Below are positions 52,172 through 59,022 of a DNA stretch of 64,000 nucleotides, one piece after another; the stretch's first letter is position 1, and every line of letters starts with the position of its first letter. A program made the translations under genes and the position numbers. Where the stretch lies: assembly GCF_025244665.1 (NCBI RefSeq), contig NZ_CP104205.1, forward strand, positions 1,547,001 to 1,611,000, in the 5' to 3' direction. This stretch comes from Maribacter litopenaei. Its GTDB lineage: Bacteria > Bacteroidota > Bacteroidia > Flavobacteriales > Flavobacteriaceae. Under the pieces are notes generated by a model that was given only the letters and a program-made list of their open reading frames with translations, searched no databases and was not told the DNA's origin.

Positions 52172-53354
52172 AACCTCCTTCTTTCCAATATTCTCCTAAA
52201 TTCCCTTCACTTTCCAAATAATCCTTAAGTACTCTATATTCGTTTGCAGACATAGATTTTGAAATCGAACTTACCTTGGTGCCGACATCAAATTCCTTAT
52301 GAACTAATAGTATATTTTCAGGGCTAAGCATATCGAGTACATAGTCGGAATGTGTACTAATAATAATTTGTTTATATCGAGATTGTTGAATTATTAACTG
52401 GAGTATACTACTCAATAAACCGTGATGTATACATACCTCCGGTTCTTCAATTAATAATAATTCATTTTTATCGTTTAAGATGTAAAATACTAGAGCTAAT
52501 GTCTTGAATGTCCCTTCCGAAAGTTGATTGGGCGATAGTGTTAAACCATCAACTTTGACAGACGGGATAATTATACTCTTGGTATTTTCAATTTGTTGAA
52601 TTTTACCTCCCGTTTTTACTTTATAAGAACTACTTGGAATGGTATGTTCTCTGAACTCAATATTTTCAATTAGACTTAAGCCATTTATCCCTACGGTATT
52701 TATAAATAGTTCAAAATTAGAATTAGAGCTTTTATAGGCTTTATAAAGGTCGAAAATGAACTGCTGGTGTATTCTATTCATTCTACCTCTATAACTTATC
52801 TTAAAATCGTCCAACTCAATGGAAATAGGGCATTTGCTTGGGTCGGAAAATTGGGTAGCACTGTAATAACTTAGGTTGGAAAGGCTACTCATTAGTCTGA
52901 TGGGAAATTGGATTTTCTCAGACTGAAACTCTTTTGGTAGTTCATTTCTTCTAAAATGACGTTTAAAATTCACGTTCATTAATTCGTAAACTACATTGTC
53001 AATATTGTTCCATTTTCTTGGATTCTCTCCTTGGATTCTATATTTCGCTTCAGTATGATATATCTCATCTATATTTCTTTCATCAGTTTCATAATAAAAT
53101 ACTGCTCTGAAGAAAATAATCTTGTTTTCAAATTCAGTAACTAAATTTATCTGAGTACTTGCCAATTCCTCTTTACTATCATGAGAGAAGAATCTTCTAT
53201 TTCTGTCCATTTTAGTGAATAGTTGTAGCGCATAAAGAATATTGCTTTTTCCTACACCATTAGCACCAATTAGGGCCATTAAATTCTGAACGAGGTCAAA
53301 TCTGGTCTCAATACAAGACCTATAATTATTTATTTCAACTTCTAATATTCTCAT
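52158..53354 (-). CDS. AAA family ATPase (SMC/RecF-like), predicted defence module, cassette 7
   Basis: 398 residues. The N-terminus ILEVEINNYRSCIETRFDL with Walker A LIGANGVGKSNIL is at residues 2-40; QLSEGTFKTLALVFYIL is the ABC-type signature, ELLLIEEPEVCIHHGLL is Walker B and IIISTHSDYVLDML the H-loop. It is the AAA_21/AAA_15 type that pairs with TOPRIM nucleases. The start lies 20 bp from the cassette boundary ACGCCCAAC; the two genes fill one cassette. Confidence 0.83.
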   Translation of the reverse strand: MRILEVEINNYRSCIETRFDLVQNLMALIGANGVGKSNILYALQLFTKMDRNRRFFSHDSKEELASTQINLVTEFENKIIFFRAVFYYETDERNIDEIYHTEAKYRIQGENPRKWNNIDNVVYELMNVNFKRHFRRNELPKEFQSEKIQFPIRLMSSLSNLSYYSATQFSDPSKCPISIELDDFKISYRGRMNRIHQQFIFDLYKAYKSSNSNFELFINTVGINGLSLIENIEFREHTIPSSSYKVKTGGKIQQIENTKSIIIPSVKVDGLTLSPNQLSEGTFKTLALVFYILNDKNELLLIEEPEVCIHHGLLSSILQLIIQQSRYKQIIISTHSDYVLDMLSPENILLVHKEFDVGTKVSSISKSMSANEYRVLKDYLESEGNLGEYWKEGGFDYE

Positions 53355-53374
53355 TAATTGTGTTTTTCGATATT

Positions 53375-53510
53375 ACGCCCAACGAGTTTGTATAACGCTT
53401 CGTTGCGTTTTATGTTCTTTTATTTTGGGTTGGGATTAAAGATAGTAAAAAGTAAGAAACGAAATTCTTTTTGTCAACAAACGCAATGAGTGTTATACGT
53501 TGTTGGCAAT
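53375..53510 (-). repeat. attC-like site 7 (between cassettes 7 and 8)
   Basis: Uninterrupted 136-bp site. Plus-strand arms are AACGAGTTTGTATAACGCTTCGTTGCG and CGCAATGAGTGTTATACGTTGTT: GTATAAC cores in register, an extra base on one arm and a 3-versus-6 nt spacer next to the ends. The loop holds TAAAGATAGTAAAAAGTA, shared with site 5. Confidence 0.78.
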
Positions 53511-53512
53511 AG

Positions 53513-53776
53513 TTATTTTCTTATTCTTTGTTCTCTCGCATCGAAAATTAAACAAGTTATTGCAATAGCTCCTAATACTAAATATATAATCCAATGTGGT
53601 TCCTCCACGACAATACGATACAAATGTTGTTCAAAAGAGCCAAGTTCGTTCAATTCTATTTGTGCTGTAAAATCAAAAGCAGGTAAGATGATTAATGTTG
53701 AAAGTAATGACATTGTTGACCAAAATCCTCTATAAAATCTACGTTTTGGATTTAGTATTAAAACGAAAATAGTCAC
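53513..53776 (-). CDS. small membrane protein, cassette 8
   Basis: Not recognised. 87 residues with two hydrophobic segments (FWSTMSLLSTLIILPAF and WIIYLVLGAIAITCLIF) and a basic tail. Its stop is 2 bp from the boundary GTTGGCAAT; 30 bp separate it from the gene upstream. Confidence 0.6.
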   Translation of the reverse strand: MTIFVLILNPKRRFYRGFWSTMSLLSTLIILPAFDFTAQIELNELGSFEQHLYRIVVEEPHWIIYLVLGAIAITCLIFDAREQRIRK

Positions 53777-53806
53777 TCCAAATCCAATAATAACTTCGTC
53801 AATATA

Positions 53807-54394
53807 TTACGGGTTTGATTGAATGATTTTATAAACTATAACTGAAATTAAACCAGATAGAACTGCAATTCCTTCCCAAGGTATTTCGTAACCAAATAAA
53901 AGCGTATTATCAGTTATCGTAACATACCGTCTTTTTTTATTAAATCCATCAATTGGTAGTCCGTTTTTTTTGAATTCGTCCTTTAAGCGTTTCGCTTCAT
54001 CTTTGTCATATTTACTTATGAATGCTTGTATAGATGAGTATGCTTTTTTTGATGGTTCAGGAATTGTTACACCATATTTTAGTTTATAAAATTTTAGAGA
54101 TTGCCAATGTTTGTTTATTGTCGTTGAAATAGATATGGCATCGTCTACTTTACTCTTAACTATATTACTGTTTGAGTCGAAAGATGTAGTACTATATTCA
54201 TTAATAGACCTTGAAAAGATTCCAAAATAATCTACAGCTGATGTGTGTAAGTCATTTAACCTTTCTTGAACTTCGTTTTTAGTTATATCGTCGCTTTTGA
54301 GATAGGTTAATATATTTTTCGTTTGAAGACGAAATTCACTTCTAGCATCAGAAATTTCATCTTCAAAATCAGTAATGTTTTCTTTTTTCGCCAA
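53807..54394 (-). CDS. helical protein with C-terminal membrane anchor, cassette 8
   Basis: Not recognised. 195 residues, mostly alpha-helical and charged (DFEDEISDARSEFRLQTKNIL, VDDAISISTTINKHWQSLKF), with a single C-terminal transmembrane helix (GIAVLSGLISVIVYKII). The next gene upstream ends one base before its start. The tail anchor and helical body resemble the effector layout of some small toxin or defence systems, but there is no motif to prove it. Confidence 0.6.
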   Translation of the reverse strand: MAKKENITDFEDEISDARSEFRLQTKNILTYLKSDDITKNEVQERLNDLHTSAVDYFGIFSRSINEYSTTSFDSNSNIVKSKVDDAISISTTINKHWQSLKFYKLKYGVTIPEPSKKAYSSIQAFISKYDKDEAKRLKDEFKKNGLPIDGFNKKRRYVTITDNTLLFGYEIPWEGIAVLSGLISVIVYKIIQSNP

Positions 54395-54646
54395 TTAACT
54401 TGGATTTTTAAGAGTGTCTATTATTTGGTCAATTAAATTGTTTATATCACTATTGTCATAAGATTCTTTAATTATGAATAACTCTTCTCCAGTAACAATT
54501 GTTACAATTTTTTGAAGAGAGGCAATTGTTCTTCCACTTTTTGGTAAAGCTTGAATTAATCTTCCAATTTTTGAAAATTCACTATCTGATAGCTGATAAT
54601 CAGATAATCCAACAACTTTTTTAAATTTAATTTTTAATTCATTCAT
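54395..54646 (-). CDS. small hypothetical protein, cassette 8
   Basis: Not recognised. 83 residues, soluble and mostly helical (LSDSEFSKIGRLIQALPKSGRTIASLQKIV). It abuts the anchored protein downstream, so the two are translated together. First cassette gene after the recombinase, 17 bp from the boundary. Confidence 0.6.
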   Translation of the reverse strand: MNELKIKFKKVVGLSDYQLSDSEFSKIGRLIQALPKSGRTIASLQKIVTIVTGEELFIIKESYDNSDINNLIDQIIDTLKNPS

Positions 54647-54663
54647 ATTAGTTCGTTTTAATT

Positions 54664-54719
54664 ATTGCCAACGTAGGAGTATAGATCATTAATGATCTAT
54701 ATATCTTATATATGCGGAA
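54664..54719 (-). other. attI-like site between recombinase and first cassette
   Basis: On the coding strand the recombinase stop is followed by TATGCATA-free AT-rich DNA, a perfect 22-bp palindrome (54,680-54,701, centre CATTAATG, arms TATAGATC), then CTCCTAC and GTTGGCAAT, the first cassette boundary. It has only one GTT boundary and no attC-type arms, the asymmetry expected of an integron attI. Confidence 0.65.
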
Positions 54720-55847
54720 CTAAGATAGGAGATCTTTGATGTTAGTGAAGGAAGTTTCGGCCACATGGGTATAAATCTCCGTTGTCTTGGTGGAACTGTG
54801 CCCCAAAAGCAACTGGATGTACCTTATATCCGTACCATCCTCCAAGAGATGGGTGGCAAAGCTATGTCTCAACATATGCGGGGTGACCTTCTTACGGATT
54901 CCCGCCCGAAGGGCCGCCATCGAGATAATCTTAAGGACACTCGATGCCGAATAGGCCTTTTGCCCCGGTCCTTCGAATAGGAAATTCTTGGGCCTGTACT
55001 CCTTATAATACGCCCTCAAGTCCTTCAATAGGGTAGGGCTTAGGACGGTCATCCTGTCCTTGTTGCCCTTGGCTCCCTTAATCGTGATCAACATACGTTT
55101 ACTATCTATATCGGCCGGTCTAAGGTCCAGCAGCTCGCTCCTTCTCAAGCCGGCCGAATATAGTAGGGATACGATACATCTGTGCTTTAGATTATTGGTA
55201 TTCCCTATGAGGTTTAGGACTTCCTCTTTGGAAAGGACTCTTGGCAATTGCTTTTGTTTTATGGGCCGTTCAATGTCATAGAATCGGTTGGGCATCCCCA
55301 GGACTACTTCATAATAGAACTTGATACTGTTCACCGCCTGATTGAGATAGGAGCTGGAACGTCCCTCCCTTGAAAGTTTTTGGAGATAGAGACGTATCTC
55401 GTTTTCAGTAATGGCATCCGGTCTTATCTCCCTGTAATGGTTTATGAAGGCCTCGAATTGGTGTACATAGGTCTTCACCGTATTCTCCGCATATCGCCTA
55501 AGTTCCAATTTGTCAAGATACTCGTCCGGGCATCTTTTAAAATCCTTTTGTAGTTTCCTTGTCCTGTACCAGGAAACGTTCTTTGGTCGATCCTCGTTCA
55601 GTTCCTGTCCGTTCTCAAAGAAATAGTTGCCATTGACCCATACCTCCCCTCGGAAGGTATTGAAGATAATACCAAGGTTCCTTTTGTTGTTGGGGATATG
55701 GTACATGCCGAATTCGTCGTTCCAGTATACTTCAGGTAATTTTTCGACCAATGCCTGTACCACCTTATCGGATTTGAACTGGAGCCCAATGTGTTTTTTA
55801 CCACCTATCAATAGATGTCTGAGCGTTATGTTTCTGCCCTTGAACAT
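54720..55847 (-). CDS. tyrosine recombinase of the cassette array, with extra N-terminal domain
   Basis: 375 intact residues. Residues 1-95 form a separate domain ([41 protein letters not shown]); residues 105-185 are a core-binding domain ([22 protein letters not shown]); residues 200-375 are catalytic: [13 protein letters not shown] (Arg), KGAKGNKDR (Lys), [12 protein letters not shown] (HxxR), [16 protein letters not shown] (His and Tyr). It lacks the 60-residue insertion, including the I2 helix, seen between the Lys and HxxR boxes in canonical IntI. It is transcribed in the same direction as the cassettes and lies next to the attI-like site, so it is the likely cassette recombinase. Confidence 0.85.
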   Translation of the reverse strand: MFKGRNITLRHLLIGGKKHIGLQFKSDKVVQALVEKLPEVYWNDEFGMYHIPNNKRNLGIIFNTFRGEVWVNGNYFFENGQELNEDRPKNVSWYRTRKLQKDFKRCPDEYLDKLELRRYAENTVKTYVHQFEAFINHYREIRPDAITENEIRLYLQKLSREGRSSSYLNQAVNSIKFYYEVVLGMPNRFYDIERPIKQKQLPRVLSKEEVLNLIGNTNNLKHRCIVSLLYSAGLRRSELLDLRPADIDSKRMLITIKGAKGNKDRMTVLSPTLLKDLRAYYKEYRPKNFLFEGPGQKAYSASSVLKIISMAALRAGIRKKVTPHMLRHSFATHLLEDGTDIRYIQLLLGHSSTKTTEIYTHVAETSFTNIKDLLS

Positions 55848-55942
55848 GGTTTTTTTTTACCAATTTCACATATTTGTATGATTTAACCGTATTTTAACCG
55901 AATAATGTTCGCATAGACATTCGATTAATTTCCTGGGAAAAC

Positions 55943-56320
55943 ATGGATCAAAAAAACTGCCTATACTGTGGCGAGGCACTTAGGGGGAGGAGCGACAAGA
56001 AATATTGCAACCTGCACTGTAAGAGTGCCTATCAATACGAAAGGTCCAAAAACCTTCCCGAACGGTTCTTCGATAAGGTCGACAACCAATTGCGGTTGAA
56101 CCGAAAGATCTTGAAGGAATTCAACAAGGGCGGTAAGGTGACGGTGAGGAAGGAGTTGTTGACGGACCTTGGTTTCAACGACCAATTCTCGACCCATGCT
56201 TGGAGAAACCAAAACGGGGATGTGTACCATTTTGTGTATGAATACGGTTATCTAAAAAGAATGGAAAACGGTAGGGAAAAATACGTTCTTATAATTTGGC
56301 AGGACTACATGGAAAAATAG
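55943..56320 (+). CDS. zinc-ribbon protein, divergent from the cassette recombinase
   Basis: 125 residues. A C4 zinc ribbon is at residues 6-30 (CLYCGEALRGRSDKKYCNLHC), followed by a conserved basic helix (RSKNLPERFFDKVDNQLRLNRKI) and a C-terminal alpha/beta part ending YVLIIWQDYMEK. The two start codons are 95 bp apart. The pairing suggests a regulator or directionality factor for the recombinase, which is inference only. Confidence 0.7.
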   Translation: MDQKNCLYCGEALRGRSDKKYCNLHCKSAYQYERSKNLPERFFDKVDNQLRLNRKILKEFNKGGKVTVRKELLTDLGFNDQFSTHAWRNQNGDVYHFVYEYGYLKRMENGREKYVLIIWQDYMEK

Positions 56321-56795
56321 ATCAGCTCCGTGATTACTATTTAATCCCCCTGCGGGAGCCTTTGCCCTGTTTGTGAACGGACTGAGCCCCCTTGTTTCCA
56401 TAGAAAGACCTGACCGGTCGAGGATCGTTAAGGACTTTCCTTCCCCTCCCCACAAAATATTGGAACAATGAAAGCATGTTATTCTAAAATTAACAAAGGC
56501 CAATTTTAGTTTGGCCTTTGTTCAACATGTTAATTCAACTTTAGGAACGATACGGTTGTTTATATTGGAATAGTGAAAGGAGAATTGCCAATCACAGATG
56601 TATCCGTGAGACGGATAGCAAGTTATGTTTTGCGGTCCCAAAACTGTCTACTTCTGCGAAGTGTAATTAAAAATATTATGTTGTTAGGGAGAAAAATAGA
56701 TTTTATTATAGGTAAGACAGCAAATAATAATTAAAATTCAAAATCATACGACCTTACAAATAGATAAATTTTTAGGTTCATATAGATCTTTACAA
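56321..56795. other. non-coding right flank of the island
   Basis: No gene is supported here. It contains the terminator at 56,492-56,522, then 270 bp of AT-rich DNA up to the 23-bp repeat at 56,796. A leftward reading of 56,252-56,503 has no conserved features. Confidence 0.5.
56492..56522 (+). terminator. rho-independent terminator of the zinc-ribbon gene
   Basis: Stem AACAAAGGCCAA / TTTGGCCTTTGTT with loop TTTTAG, 170 bp after the zinc-ribbon stop and read through nothing else. Confidence 0.7.
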
Positions 56796-56818
56796 TTGTT
56801 GTACATATGTTGTACAGA
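56796..56818. repeat. right copy of 23-bp repeat near island end
   Basis: Identical to 42,570-42,592 and lies 47 bp inside the right attachment site. The two copies are in the same orientation. Confidence 0.6.
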
Positions 56819-56824
56819 AAAATA

Positions 56825-56850
56825 AAACCCAAGATCTATATCTTGGGTTT
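56825..56850 (-). terminator. terminator of tRNA-Met
   Basis: Stem AAACCCAAGAT / ATCTTGGGTTT with loop CTAT, 16 bp beyond the tRNA 3' end, followed on the minus strand by a TTTTATTTT tract. Confidence 0.75.
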
Positions 56851-56865
56851 CCTTTTGTTTATTAG

Positions 56866-56939
56866 TAGCGAGAGAGGGACTTGAACCCTCGGCCTCCGGG
56901 TTATGAATCCGACGCTCTAACCAGCTGAGCTACCTCGCC
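56866..56939 (-). tRNA. tRNA-Met (CAT), island integration site
   Basis: 74-nt cloverleaf: 5' acceptor GGCGAGG, D-arm GCTCAGCTGGTTAGAGC, anticodon loop TTCATAA with CAT, T-arm GAGGGTTCAAGTCCCTC, 3' acceptor TCTCGCT plus A. CCA is not encoded. The 44 bp at its 3' end are repeated at 42,421, so the tRNA 3' half is supplied by the island and the gene remains whole. Confidence 0.95.
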
Positions 56940-57071
56940 ATGGTAATTTTTGCGGCTGCAAATATAGAGTTAAATTTTTTCTTCTTCAAAAGAAGGAGGT
57001 TAAAAATATTAAGCTTCTTTTATTTTTTAATCATGTAGAAATATATATATTGGGCGCATAAAGATGATAGA

Positions 57072-57455
57072 ATGAGCGACAAAATAAAATTTGAAGTAGA
57101 ATACGTTATACAGTCTTCTCCCCAATTATTATATCAATACTTGGTTACTCCATCCGGACTTTCTGAGTGGTTTGCCGATAATGTAAATTCTAGGGGCGAG
57201 AAATATATATTTATCCGGGACGGAGCCGAAGAGGAGGCAAAATTGTTAAAAAGAAAATCGGATGAGTTTGTAAGATTTTCTTGGTCTGAAAGTGATGATG
57301 ATTCTTATTTTGAAATGAAGATAATAGTAGACGAAATAACAAAGGATGTTTCTCTGTTCATAACCGATTTTGCTGAAGAAGATGAAGTGGATGAAGCCAA
57401 AATGTTATGGGAGAACCAAGTATCGGACTTAAAACAAGTACTTGGGTCAAAATAA
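57072..57455 (+). CDS. START-like domain protein
   Basis: 127-residue SRPBCC fold: FEVEYVIQSSPQLLYQYLVTPSGLSEWFADNV, EFVRFSWSES and a C-terminal helix (AKMLWENQVSDLKQVLG). A conserved single gene in Bacteroidota; ligand unknown. Confidence 0.85.
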   Translation: MSDKIKFEVEYVIQSSPQLLYQYLVTPSGLSEWFADNVNSRGEKYIFIRDGAEEEAKLLKRKSDEFVRFSWSESDDDSYFEMKIIVDEITKDVSLFITDFAEEDEVDEAKMLWENQVSDLKQVLGSK

Positions 57456-57507
57456 AAATTATCAAGTAAACCGTATCTTTGGGCCTTTAATATAAAGGCC
57501 TTTTTTA

Positions 57508-58353
57508 ATGGTAAATTTTAATGGAGATATAGACTCGAAAGACCATCATTTTTTTAACCAAAATAATCGGGGCTTTCGTTATGGAGACGCACTTTTTGAG
57601 ACCATTAGGGTGGTAAATGGAAATATTTATTTTCTAGAAGAACATTATCTAAGACTCATGTCCTCCATGAGGATTTTACGAATGGAAATCCCCATGAACT
57701 TTACCATGGAGTTTTTCGAAGAGGAAATTAAAAAAACTATTAAGGCCAATAAAGATGCTCCCGCCCATAGAATTCGTTTCGTGGTATTTAGAAATGATGG
57801 TGGATTCTATACCCCCTCCACAAATGATATTTCCCATGTGGTGGAGGTAAATGAACTTAAGACTCCATTTTATGTTTTAGATGAAGCACCCTATGAAGTG
57901 GAACTTTTCAAGGACTTCTTTGTAAATAAGGATATGCTATCCAATCTAAAAACAAACAACCGAATACTTAATGTGGTTGCAGGGGTATATGCCAAGGAAA
58001 ACGATTATCAAAATTGTTTTTTGCTGAACAATGAAAAATCGGTAGTAGAGGCAATTAATGGAAATATATTTGTGGTGTCAGGTAGTGCCATTAAAACGCC
58101 TCCATTAGAGGATGGTTGTTTGAATGGAATCATTAGGAAGAAGTTGATTTCAATGTTAAAGGACGATGTAGGCTTCAACTTAGTGGCAGAAAGTGTTTCC
58201 CCATTTGAACTTCAAAAAGCCGATGAAATTTTCATCACCAACACCATTAGTGGTATTATTCCAGTGACCAAATACCGAAAAAAACAATTCAATTCAGAAA
58301 TTTCTAAAAAGCTTGTGGGCAGATTGAATACCTTGGCTCGATTAGCCCATTAA
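57508..58353 (+). CDS. aminotransferase class IV (aminodeoxychorismate lyase/BCAT type)
   Basis: A PLP enzyme of 281 residues. NRGFRYGDALFETIRVVNG is the class start, SNLKTNNRILNVVAG holds the PLP lysine, and VVEAINGNIFVV with TNTISGIIPV completes the cofactor site. The sequence does not tell amino-acid transaminase from 4-amino-4-deoxychorismate lyase; Bacteroidota pabC-like is the best guess. Its end overlaps that of yqgE by 4 bp, convergent. Confidence 0.83.
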   Translation: MVNFNGDIDSKDHHFFNQNNRGFRYGDALFETIRVVNGNIYFLEEHYLRLMSSMRILRMEIPMNFTMEFFEEEIKKTIKANKDAPAHRIRFVVFRNDGGFYTPSTNDISHVVEVNELKTPFYVLDEAPYEVELFKDFFVNKDMLSNLKTNNRILNVVAGVYAKENDYQNCFLLNNEKSVVEAINGNIFVVSGSAIKTPPLEDGCLNGIIRKKLISMLKDDVGFNLVAESVSPFELQKADEIFITNTISGIIPVTKYRKKQFNSEISKKLVGRLNTLARLAH

Positions 58354-58910
58354 TTCAGACTGGGATTTTCCGGAGCATTTGACCAAAGGAGGTAGTCGCC
58401 TCCAAGTTCCAGCATTTTTTCCTTCCAAAAAGCCCCTGAAGATTTCTGGATAATCTGACTCCGGTATTCATTTTTAACAACAATCCAAGACTTCGATAAC
58501 AGCTCCTTATCCAATTGCAAGGATGACCACCCGTAATACCCCAAAAAGAAACGAATGTCATCCTCGGAAATTATATGGTTATTAATTAGGTCGACGGTTT
58601 TGTCAAAGTCACCTCCCCAATAAATTCCGTCAGATATTTCAACACTATTATCTATTAAATGGGGTACCTTATGGATAAAATAAAGATTGTCCTGTTCTAC
58701 AGGACCTCCATTGTACACTTGAAAAGGTTTGGATATTTCGGTAACCAAGTCACTAATTTGGTATTCCAAGGGTTTGTTCAGGATAAAACCAACGGAACCT
58801 TCTTCATTGTGCTCCGCTAGTAGGATCACAGATCTATTAAATGAAACATCCCCGGTTAACGATGGTTCTGCAATTAATAACTTACCCTTATTTGGCTTCA
58901 AATGGACCAT
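58350..58910 (-). CDS. YqgE/AlgH family protein
   Basis: 186 residues with GKLLIAEPSLTGDVSFNRSVILLAEHNEEGSVGFILNKPL, YNGGPVEQDNLYFIHKVP and FFLGYYGWSSLQLDKELLSKSW. A widely conserved family of unknown molecular role. Confidence 0.9.
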   Translation of the reverse strand: MVHLKPNKGKLLIAEPSLTGDVSFNRSVILLAEHNEEGSVGFILNKPLEYQISDLVTEISKPFQVYNGGPVEQDNLYFIHKVPHLIDNSVEISDGIYWGGDFDKTVDLINNHIISEDDIRFFLGYYGWSSLQLDKELLSKSWIVVKNEYRSQIIQKSSGAFWKEKMLELGGDYLLWSNAPENPSLN

Positions 58911-58975
58911 TTTTAAGCTACCTGTATGTATCTAAAATAAGACAATTCAAGTTAATTTTCCAAATGGACAATAAA

Positions 58976-59000
58976 AAAAGGCACTATAAAAGTGCCTTTT
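58976..59000 (-). terminator. terminator downstream of HU
   Basis: Stem AAAAGGCACT / AGTGCCTTTT with a 5-nt loop, 23 bp after the HU stop on the minus strand, with an A run on the plus side that gives the T tract. Confidence 0.75.
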
Positions 59001-59022
59001 AATATGATAAACTTGCAAATAT

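Larger units (their letters stand above)
43964..54672 (-). mobile_element. integron-like array of eight gene cassettes
   Basis: Reading leftwards from the recombinase, eight transcription-aligned cassettes are each delimited by GTT plus six bases before the first start codon and by the complementary six bases plus AAC just after the last stop. Between AAC and the next GTT lies an imperfect palindrome of 130-200 bp (longer where a 358-bp insert is present). This is the layout of integron cassettes with attC sites (R''=RYYYAAC, R'=GTTRRRY), but the paired segment is six bases of free sequence. Cassettes: 43,981-45,783; 46,009-46,500; 47,004-47,960; 48,106-48,870; 49,100-49,480; 50,024-50,999; 51,572-53,354; 53,513-54,646. 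Confidence 0.75.
42421..56908. mobile_element. tRNA-Met-integrated genomic island carrying an integron-like cassette array
   Basis: The ends are a 44-bp direct repeat (42,421-42,464 and 56,865-56,908, one mismatch) made of the 3' half of tRNA-Met; the right copy completes an intact tRNA gene. A phage-type tyrosine integrase lies just inside the left end. A 23-bp repeat also occurs near both ends, at 42,570 and 56,796. Inside are eight cassettes, a second tyrosine recombinase and a zinc-ribbon gene. No conjugation, replication or phage structural genes are seen, so mobility other than excision and integration would need help. Confidence 0.85.

Noticed and set aside
43964..54672. CRISPR array
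   Set aside because: The repeats are long, differ in their ends and enclose whole genes; there are no regular short spacers and no cas genes.
54720..55847. Canonical IntI integrase
   Set aside because: The IntI-specific insertion between the Lys and HxxR boxes is missing and there is an unrelated N-terminal domain; I therefore call it integron-like only.
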